From Bailinhaonella thermotolerans (GTDB lineage Bacteria; Actinomycetota; Actinomycetes; Streptosporangiales; Streptosporangiaceae): 64,000 bases of DNA. Position 1 is the first letter of the stretch. Each line of letters starts with the position of its first letter. The position numbers were made by a program, and so were the translations under genes. Positions 58,313 through 64,000 of the stretch are shown piece by piece. The notes under the pieces were generated by a model, which ran no database searches, was not told the origin of the DNA, and saw nothing but the letters and a program-made list of their open reading frames with translations. Where the stretch lies: NCBI RefSeq assembly GCF_003594875.1, contig NZ_QZEY01000028.1, forward strand, positions 1-64,000, read 5' to 3'.

Positions 58313-58918
58313 GTGCACGTGACGGATCAGGCGGATGCGGTCGCGAAGAGCAGCGAGGATCGCGTCTGGACGATCCCGAACGCGCTGAGCCTGCTGCGGC
58401 TGCTCGGGGTGCCGCTGTTCCTGTGGCTGGTCCTCGGGCCGAAGGCCGACGGCTGGGCCGTGGTCGTGCTCATGGTCGCGGGCTTCACCGACTGGCTCGA
58501 CGGCAAGCTCGCGCGCGCCTTCAACCAGACCTCCCGGCTGGGCCGCCTCCTGGACCCGGCCGCCGACCGGCTCTACATCCTCGCCACCCTGGTCGGCCTG
58601 ACCGTCCGCGACATCATCCCCGTCTGGCTCGTGGCCGTGCTGCTGGCCCGCGAGATCGTCGTCGGCCTGTTCCTGCTGGTCCTGGGCCGCTACGGCTACG
58701 TCGGGCTGCCCGTGCACTTCCTGGGCAAGGCCGCCACGGCGAACCTGCTCTACGCGTTCCCGCTGCTCTTCCTCGGCGTCCACATCGAGTTCGCCAAGAT
58801 CGTCGGCTGGGCCTTCGCCATCTGGGGCACCGGTCTGTACTGGTGGGCCGGGGTGTTGTATTTGGTTCAGGGTATCGGGCTGATCCGCTCCGGTCGGCGG
58901 GGTGAGGAGGCGGCGTGA
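58313..58918 (+). CDS. CDP-alcohol phosphatidyltransferase, probable cardiolipin synthase
   Basis: A 201-residue membrane enzyme. The CDP-alcohol motif D-x2-DG-x2-AR-x8-G-x3-D-x3-D is complete: DWLDGKLARAFNQTSRLGRL followed by LDPAADR. It has about five helices. The neighbouring fused nucleotidyltransferase gene and this order match the Streptomyces locus where the eukaryotic-type cardiolipin synthase is encoded, so cardiolipin synthesis is likelier than PgsA activity. GTG 58313 follows AGGAGGGG; GTG 58319 is possible. The stop overlaps the next start (GTGA). Confidence 0.9.
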   Translation: MHVTDQADAVAKSSEDRVWTIPNALSLLRLLGVPLFLWLVLGPKADGWAVVVLMVAGFTDWLDGKLARAFNQTSRLGRLLDPAADRLYILATLVGLTVRDIIPVWLVAVLLAREIVVGLFLLVLGRYGYVGLPVHFLGKAATANLLYAFPLLFLGVHIEFAKIVGWAFAIWGTGLYWWAGVLYLVQGIGLIRSGRRGEEAA

Positions 58919-61416
58919 AGGCGGTCGTCATGGCGGGCGGCGAAGGGACGCGATTGCGTCCCATGACCGCCAACCAGCCCAAACCGCTGCTGCCGGTGAT
59001 CAACCGGCCGATCATGGAGCACGTGCTGCGGCTGCTGAAGCGCCACGGCTTCACCGAGACCGTCGTCACCGTGCAGTTCCTCGCCGCGCTCGTGCGCAAC
59101 TACTTCGGCGACGGCGGCGAGCTGGGCATGCGCCTGCACTACGCCACCGAGGAGGTCCCCCTCGGCACCGCCGGGAGCGTGAAGAACGCCGCCGACGCGC
59201 TGCGCGACGAGCCGTTCCTGGTGATCTCCGGCGACGCGCTCACCGACATCGACCTGACCGACATGGTGCGCTTCCACAAGAAGAACGACGCCCTGGTCAC
59301 CATCGGGCTCAAGCGCGTCCCGAACCCCCTGGAGTTCGGCATCATCATCGTGGACGAGCAGGGCCGCATCCAGCGCTTCCTGGAGAAGCCCACCTGGGGC
59401 CAGGTCTTCTCCGACACCGTCAACACCGGCGTGTACGTCATGGAGCCCGAGGTCCTCGACGAGGTCGAGCCCGGGCGGGTCGTGGACTGGTCCGGCGACG
59501 TCTTCCCCCGCCTGCTCGAACGCGGCGCGCCCCTGTTCGGGTACGTCGCCGAGGGCTACTGGGAGGACGTCGGCACGCACGAGAGCTACCTCAAGGCCCA
59601 GGCCGACGTGCTCTCCGGCAAGGTCGAGGTGGACATCGAGGGCTTCGAGATGTCCCCGGGCGTGTGGGTGGGCGAGGGCGCCGAGGTGGACCCCGAGGCC
59701 GTCCTGAAGGGCCCGCTCTACATCGGCGACTACGCCAAGGTCGAGGCCGGGGCCGAGCTGCGCGAGTTCACCGTCCTCGGCAGCAACGTGGTGGTCAAGG
59801 AGGGCGGCTTCCTGCACCGCGCCGTCGTCCACGACAACGTGTTCGTCGGCCCCTCCACCAACCTGCGCGGCTGCGTCATCGGCAAGAACACCGACATCAT
59901 GGCCGGGGCGCGCGTCGAGGAGGGCGCGATCGTCGGCGACGAGTGCGTCATCGAGGCCGAGGCGTACCTCACCTCCGGCGTCAAGGTCTACCCGTTCAAG
60001 ACCATCGAGGCCGGCGCGGTCGTCAACACCAGCGTGATCTGGGAGTCCCGGGGCCAGCGCAGCCTCTTCGGCCCGCGCGGCGTCTCCGGCCTGATCAACG
60101 TGGAGATCACCCCCGAGCTGTGCGTACGGCTGGCCAGCGCCTACGCCACCTCCCTCAAGAAGGGCGCGGTCGTCACCACCTCGCGCGACGCCTCCCGGGC
60201 AGGGCGGGCGCTGAAGCGGGCGGTGATCAGCGCGCTCAACGCCGGGGCGATCAACGTGCTCGACCTGGAGGCCGCGCCCCTGCCGGTCGCCCGCTACCAC
60301 ACCTCCCGCGACACCACCGCGGGCGGGATCGCCCTGCGCACCACCCCGGGCGACCCGCAGAGCGTGGACATCATCTTCATGAACGCCGAGGGCGCCGACC
60401 TCTCCCAGGCCTCCCAGCGCAAGCTGGAGCGCGTCTTCTCGCGCCAGGAGTTCCGGCGCGCCTTCCCCGGCGAGATCGCCGAGCTGAACTTCCCCGCCCG
60501 CGCCCTGGAGACGTACACCCAGGAGCTCATGAACCACATGGACATGAGCGGCGTGCGGGAGGCCGAGCTCAAGGTCGTCATCGACTGCGCGGGCGGGACC
60601 TCGGCGCTGGCCCTGCCGCACCTGCTCGGGCGGGTCGGCGTCGAGGTGCTCACCGTCAACAACCGCCTGGACGAGGCCTCGCCCACCGAGACCCTCGCCG
60701 AGCGCCGCCGCGACCTGCAGCGGCTGGCCGAGCTGGTCGCCTCCTCGGGGGCCGCGTTCGGCGTGCGCTTCGACCCCGTGGGCGAGCGCATCTCCCTGGT
60801 GGACGAGAAGGGCCAGCTCATCGGGGACGAGCGCGCCCTGCTCGTGGTGCTGGACCTGGTCGCCGCCGAGCGCCGCGCCGGCCGCGTCGCCCTCCCCGTC
60901 ACCACCACCAGGGTCGCCGAGATGGTCTGCCGCTACCACGGCGTCCAGGTCGAGTGGACCCCCACCGCCGTGGACTCCCTGACCTCCGCCGCGCGCTCCG
61001 CGGACATGATCTTCGCCGGGGACGGCCGCGGCGGCTTCGTCGTCCCCGAGTTCAGCCCCACCGTGGACGGGATCGCCGCGTTCGTGCGGCTCCTCGGCCT
61101 GGTCGCCCGCACCCGGCTGTCGCTGAGCCAGATCGACGCCCGCATCCCGGTGGCCCACCTGCTCAAGCGCTCGGTGCCCACGCCCTGGGCCGTCAAGGGC
61201 GCCGTGATGCGCTCGGTCGTCGAGGCCGCCGAGGGCGTGCGCCTGGACACCACCGACGGCGTGCGCGTGGTCGAGGACGACGGGAGCTGGGCGCTGATCC
61301 TGCCCGACCCCTCCGACGCCGTCACGCACCTGTGGGCCGAGGGCCCCGACATGGACACCGCCCAGTCCCTCCTGGAGCACTGGGCGGGCATCGTGGAGCA
61401 CGCCGGAGCCCCATGA
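58915..61416 (+). CDS. Mannose-1-phosphate guanylyltransferase/phosphomannomutase-like fusion
   Basis: An 833-residue fusion. Residues 1-235 are a nucleotidyltransferase (VMAGGEGTRLRPMT signature, Lys in NQPKPLLPV). Residues 240-370 are left-handed beta-helix repeats (VWVGEGAEVDPEAVLKGPLY). Residues 385-833 are a phosphohexomutase-like module with VTTSRDASRAGRALKR, but the metal loop normally reading DGDGDR is DPVGER (residues about 622), so mutase activity is doubtful. It likely makes GDP-mannose or a related donor for glycans. GTG 58915 is coupled to the cardiolipin synthase gene. Confidence 0.9.
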   Translation: MKAVVMAGGEGTRLRPMTANQPKPLLPVINRPIMEHVLRLLKRHGFTETVVTVQFLAALVRNYFGDGGELGMRLHYATEEVPLGTAGSVKNAADALRDEPFLVISGDALTDIDLTDMVRFHKKNDALVTIGLKRVPNPLEFGIIIVDEQGRIQRFLEKPTWGQVFSDTVNTGVYVMEPEVLDEVEPGRVVDWSGDVFPRLLERGAPLFGYVAEGYWEDVGTHESYLKAQADVLSGKVEVDIEGFEMSPGVWVGEGAEVDPEAVLKGPLYIGDYAKVEAGAELREFTVLGSNVVVKEGGFLHRAVVHDNVFVGPSTNLRGCVIGKNTDIMAGARVEEGAIVGDECVIEAEAYLTSGVKVYPFKTIEAGAVVNTSVIWESRGQRSLFGPRGVSGLINVEITPELCVRLASAYATSLKKGAVVTTSRDASRAGRALKRAVISALNAGAINVLDLEAAPLPVARYHTSRDTTAGGIALRTTPGDPQSVDIIFMNAEGADLSQASQRKLERVFSRQEFRRAFPGEIAELNFPARALETYTQELMNHMDMSGVREAELKVVIDCAGGTSALALPHLLGRVGVEVLTVNNRLDEASPTETLAERRRDLQRLAELVASSGAAFGVRFDPVGERISLVDEKGQLIGDERALLVVLDLVAAERRAGRVALPVTTTRVAEMVCRYHGVQVEWTPTAVDSLTSAARSADMIFAGDGRGGFVVPEFSPTVDGIAAFVRLLGLVARTRLSLSQIDARIPVAHLLKRSVPTPWAVKGAVMRSVVEAAEGVRLDTTDGVRVVEDDGSWALILPDPSDAVTHLWAEGPDMDTAQSLLEHWAGIVEHAGAP

Positions 61417-61777
61417 CGCCCCGCGCCCCCCGTCCCGATCCCCGCCGCGCCGGCCCGTCCCGCGCCGTCGGCCGTCCTACCGCGTCACGCCGTACGGCTC
61501 GCGCCGCCGCGCCGCGCCCGGCCGCTCCGGGGGTCGCCCGCGCCGCCGTACGGTATGACGGCCGGGGGGACGCGCGCCGCGCCGTACGGCGTCCGGGACA
61601 CAGCGGGACGGGACGGGAACAGCGCCCCGGGGCCGTGACCACGTATCATCGGCGCAAGCAAGATCAGGCTTGTGCGCTCGGGGGAGGGGGTGGCCGATGA
61701 AGTCCCAGTGTGCGCGGGACGGGCCGGAACCTATATCGTGAACCGCCATGCCGGAGTGAGATGACCGTCCCGAACTG
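61417..61777. other. Intergenic region, palindrome-rich
   Basis: It contains exact GCCGTACGGC at 61489-61498 and 61581-61590 and a near copy gccgtacggt near 61545. The sequence agatcaggcttgtgcgctcg around 61663 could be part of a promoter for an unseen transcript. No gene is supported. Confidence 0.55.
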
Positions 61778-61806
61778 TTGACCCGCGCGCTCCGCCAGCG
61801 TAAGTT
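61778..61806 (+). promoter_or_regulatory. Promoter of the garA-like gene
   Basis: TTGACC (61778-61783) and TAAGTT (61801-61806) are 17 bases apart, a good sigma-70/HrdB match. The start codon is 87 bases after the -10. Confidence 0.65.
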
Positions 61807-61893
61807 GCGACATTCGCAGTCAGAGGGCGAAGGGGCGCCAGACGCTGACAAGCGCTGTAGCCGCGTCTTCGCGGTAGGAGGCCGAGCCGATCG

Positions 61894-62442
61894 ATGCCGA
61901 GCGTCTACTGCACGCAGTGTGGCCATGCCAACCCTGAGGATGCCCGCTTCTGCTCCAACTGTGGAACTCCCCTGAAGAGAGCCGAGCAGCCCAGGCCTGA
62001 TCAGCCCAGGACCGACCAGATCGCCGACACCACCACCACGATCTCGATCAGCGGGATCGAGGCCTACGAGGGCGAGACCGGCGAGGCGATGATCGCCGAC
62101 ACCGGCGCCGTCGAGGCGCTGCGCCCGGACACCGCGCTCCTCGTCGTGCTGCGCGGACCGAACGCCGGCAGCCGATTTCTGCTCGACACCGACCTCACTA
62201 CGGCGGGTCGCCACCCCGAAAGCGACATCTTCCTAGACGATATAACCGTGTCCCGGAGGCATGCGGAGTTCTACCGGCGCGGTGGTGCGTTCCTCGTGCG
62301 CGACGTGGGAAGCCTGAACGGCACCTACGTCAACCGGGAGCGCATCGAGGAGGTGCCTCTGACCGGGGGCGACGAGGTGCAGATCGGCAAGTTCCGGCTG
62401 GTGTTCCTCGCTCGCCCGCAAGGTGGCGCCGGAGGACCATGA
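61894..62442 (+). CDS. garA: GarA/OdhI-type FHA protein with zinc ribbon
   Basis: A 182-residue protein. Residues 1-28 are a zinc ribbon (YCTQCGH and FCSNCGTP). The Thr-rich segment ADTTTTISISG follows, where GarA-type proteins are phosphorylated by Ser/Thr kinases. Residues 80-178 are an FHA domain (TTAGRHPESDIFLDDITVSR, RRHAEF, GSLNGTYVN). Such proteins switch 2-oxoglutarate dehydrogenase and glutamate enzymes. The gene order FHA-MerR-DUF151 matches the conserved actinobacterial locus. GAGGCCGAGC before ATG 61894 is a weak ribosome site. Confidence 0.9.
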   Translation: MPSVYCTQCGHANPEDARFCSNCGTPLKRAEQPRPDQPRTDQIADTTTTISISGIEAYEGETGEAMIADTGAVEALRPDTALLVVLRGPNAGSRFLLDTDLTTAGRHPESDIFLDDITVSRRHAEFYRRGGAFLVRDVGSLNGTYVNRERIEEVPLTGGDEVQIGKFRLVFLARPQGGAGGP

Positions 62443-62491
62443 GAGGGAACGTGACAGTGCTCTTGGATGTGGGCGTCCGCGGGGTGGGCGG

Positions 62492-63178
62492 ATGAGTGCC
62501 CAGGCGGCCCGCTCCCACATGAGCATCGGGGAGGTCCTCGCCCAACTCCAGGGCGAGTTCCCCGACGTCACCATCTCCAAGATCCGCTTCCTTGAGGCCG
62601 AGGGCCTCATCGAGCCGCAGCGCAGCCCCTCCGGGTACCGCAAGTTCACCCACGCGGACGTGGAGCGGCTGCGCTTCATCCTGACGGCCCAGCGCGACCG
62701 CTATCTGCCGCTGCGGGTCATCAAGGACCACCTGGAGGCCGCCGACCGCGGCGAGTCCGGCGAGTGGCCCAGGCCGCGCGCCGTCCCCGCCGCGCCGGCG
62801 GCCCCCGCGGAGGTACGGCTCAGCCGCGCGGAGCTGATCGACGCGGCGGGCATCGGCGAGGACCTGCTCACCGAGCTGGAGGACTACGGCCTGATCGAGG
62901 CCGTGGCCCGCCGGTACGACGGGGAGGCCCTCGCCGTGGCCCGCTCGGCCGTGGCCCTGGCCCGCTTCGGCCTGCACGCCCGGCACCTGCGCGCGGTCAA
63001 GGCCGCCGCGGAGCGGGAGACGAGCCTGGTGGAGCAGGCGGTCGCGCCGCTGCTGCGGCAGCGCAACCCCGGCGCGCGCGACCGGGCGGGGGAGACGGCC
63101 CGCGAGATCGAGAACCTCATGCTCGACCTGCACACCGCGCTCATGCGCACGGGGCTGCGGCGGAACCTGTCCGGCTGA
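62492..63178 (+). CDS. ftsR: MerR-family regulator, FtsR-like
   Basis: A 228-residue MerR-fold protein. The DNA-binding part is MSIGEVLAQLQGEFPDVTIS, then IRFLEAEGLIEPQRSPSGYR and KFTHADVERLRFI. The C-terminal half (LSRAELIDAAGIGEDLLTEL and later helices) is typical of FtsR, which regulates ftsZ and cell division in corynebacteria. ATG 62492 gives the usual short N-terminus; the longer frame is not conserved. It follows the garA-like gene by 49 bases. Confidence 0.88.
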   Translation: MSAQAARSHMSIGEVLAQLQGEFPDVTISKIRFLEAEGLIEPQRSPSGYRKFTHADVERLRFILTAQRDRYLPLRVIKDHLEAADRGESGEWPRPRAVPAAPAAPAEVRLSRAELIDAAGIGEDLLTELEDYGLIEAVARRYDGEALAVARSAVALARFGLHARHLRAVKAAAERETSLVEQAVAPLLRQRNPGARDRAGETAREIENLMLDLHTALMRTGLRRNLSG

Positions 63179-63436
63179 GCCGCCGGCGGGGCGCGCGAGG
63201 AACGCCGCGAAGCTGGGCGAACACCGCCGGAACCCCGCTCATCTGGCCTGATCGGGGTGATCCGGACGTCGGCGATCACCCGGTGTGGCGGCGGGGCGGC
63301 CGGGGAAGCATGTACCCGTGAGCACGCATGGCGGCCCCGCGGGTGTTACGTTGAAATCCGGCGCAGACACGCCGAGACACACCTGGTGCAAGACACGACA
63401 GCACAGAACGAACACAGCCTGGGGACGGAGCCGCCA

Positions 63437-63907
63437 GTGTTGCAGATGGAGGTCGTCGGCGTGCGGGTCGAGATGCCCTCCAACCAGCCGATCGTCCTGC
63501 TCAAGGAGGCCGGGGGCGACCGGTACCTGCCGATCTGGATCGGCATGGTGGAGGCGACGGCGATCGCTTTCGCGCAGCAGGGCGTGCTCCCGGCGCGGCC
63601 GCTGACGCACGACCTGTTCCGAGACGTGCTCGACGCGCTCGGCGTGCAGTTGCGCAAGGTCAACATCACCGCGCTCCGCGACGGCATCTTCTTCGCCGAC
63701 CTGGTCTTCTCGAACGGGGTCGAGGTCAGCGCCCGCCCGTCCGACTCGATCGCGCTGGCCCTGCGCACCGGCGCCAACATCTTCGCGAGCGAGGACGTGC
63801 TGGAGGAGGCGGGGGTCGCGATCCCCGACGAACAGGAAGACGAGGTCGAGAAGTTCCGGGAGTTCCTCGACACGATCAGCCCGGAGGACTTCGGCAAGTC
63901 CGGATGA
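63437..63907 (+). CDS. DUF151 (bifunctional nuclease) family protein
   Basis: A 156-residue single-domain BFN protein: LQMEVVGVRVEMPSNQPIVL, ATAIAFAQQGVLPARPLTHD, and ARPSDSIALALRTGANIFAS, the most conserved block. The acidic tail (EQEDEVEKFREFLDTISPED) is common in actinobacteria. Family members have been linked to nuclease activity, but the cellular role is not clear. GTG 63437 lies after GGAG; TTG 63440 and ATG 63446 are alternatives. It completes the garA-ftsR-bfn order. Confidence 0.9.
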   Translation: MLQMEVVGVRVEMPSNQPIVLLKEAGGDRYLPIWIGMVEATAIAFAQQGVLPARPLTHDLFRDVLDALGVQLRKVNITALRDGIFFADLVFSNGVEVSARPSDSIALALRTGANIFASEDVLEEAGVAIPDEQEDEVEKFREFLDTISPEDFGKSG

Positions 63908-64000
63908 TCCTCCCGTGCACGGCCATGAACGGATGCGTCGCATGGCATAAGCGGACATAGCCGTGCATGGCAATGCGCGCGACGCGCCGGGCGCGATCGT
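63908..64000. other. Right edge, upstream of an unseen gene
   Basis: The sequence cgcatggcataagcgg and gccgtgcatggcaatg suggests the promoter region of the next gene, which in this conserved order is usually a second MerR regulator. Nothing can be assigned inside the window. Confidence 0.4.

Noticed and set aside
58867-61401. Minus-strand ORF of about 840 codons
   Set aside because: Exact antisense shadow of the NDP-mannose fusion gene.
1-64000. tRNA or rRNA genes
   Set aside because: I looked for T-arm (GGTTCGAATCC-like) and rRNA signatures on both strands and found none that could fold into a tRNA.

Overview
The window is chromosomal DNA of a very GC-rich actinomycete, probably a Streptosporangiales/Thermomonosporaceae- or Streptomyces-like filamentous organism. 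The evidence is the strong G/C bias at third codon positions, many GTG starts with 4-base GTGA/ATGA overlaps, the XRE/DUF5753 plus DUF397 plus HATPase regulatory trio, a fused trpEG behind a Trp attenuator, a cardiolipin-synthase/NDP-mannose module, and the garA-ftsR-DUF151 gene order. I saw no tRNA, rRNA, insertion sequence or CRISPR array.

Layout. 1-3300: the end of a Lys/Ala-rich membrane protein, a DUF4291 gene, a broken quinone oxidoreductase gene beside a TetR regulator, and a small Cys-rich peptide gene. 3338-7366: an operon for zinc alcohol dehydrogenase, aldehyde dehydrogenase and cytochrome P450. 7400-15260: an accessory stretch with a two-site palindromic operator, the XRE-DUF397-HATPase trio, a PLD-helicase of the DUF3427 type whose C-terminus is interrupted, a ParB-like DUF6551 protein and small membrane proteins. 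Base composition is clearly lower in GC from about 13.1 to 15.2 kb. 15261-22232: acetyltransferases, an oxidoreductase, a TetR-controlled azoreductase/SMR pump pair with two operators, an ECF sigma/VOC pair and a TetR gene. 22242-26646: an acyl-CoA dehydrogenase, phosphotransferase and DUF6285 set, then a DUF3311/monocarboxylate symporter pair. 26960-28245: a CHAP protein behind a ydaO-type (c-di-AMP) riboswitch.

28387-37605: carboxymuconolactone decarboxylase and VOC proteins, the Trp attenuator with trpEG, an amidohydrolase, a His-rich cation efflux protein, an Asp-box propeller and a secreted lipase-like protein. 37711-43722: flavohemoglobin, a PuuD-like amidotransferase with Ser in place of the nucleophile Cys, an HSL esterase, enoyl-CoA hydratase, SRPBCC protein and acyl-CoA dehydrogenase. 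43767-45070: a compact operon for a Cys-rich peptide, a membrane-anchored redoxin and an S26 peptidase, which is the best candidate for an undescribed system; a second copy of the peptide lies at 2796-2996. 45286-50640: an acetyltransferase under a CebR-type operator, a methyltransferase, and two histidine kinases plus a response regulator, one kinase with a roughly 215-residue low-complexity insertion. 50962-57220: a polytopic membrane protein, TetR, an O-methyltransferase and an srsABC-like phenolic lipid operon. 58313-63907: housekeeping genes for cardiolipin synthase, NDP-mannose synthesis, GarA, FtsR and a DUF151 nuclease-like protein.

Across the whole window the palindrome GCCGTACGGC is repeated at least 21 times, often just after stop codons, and several genes carry in-frame tandem expansions.
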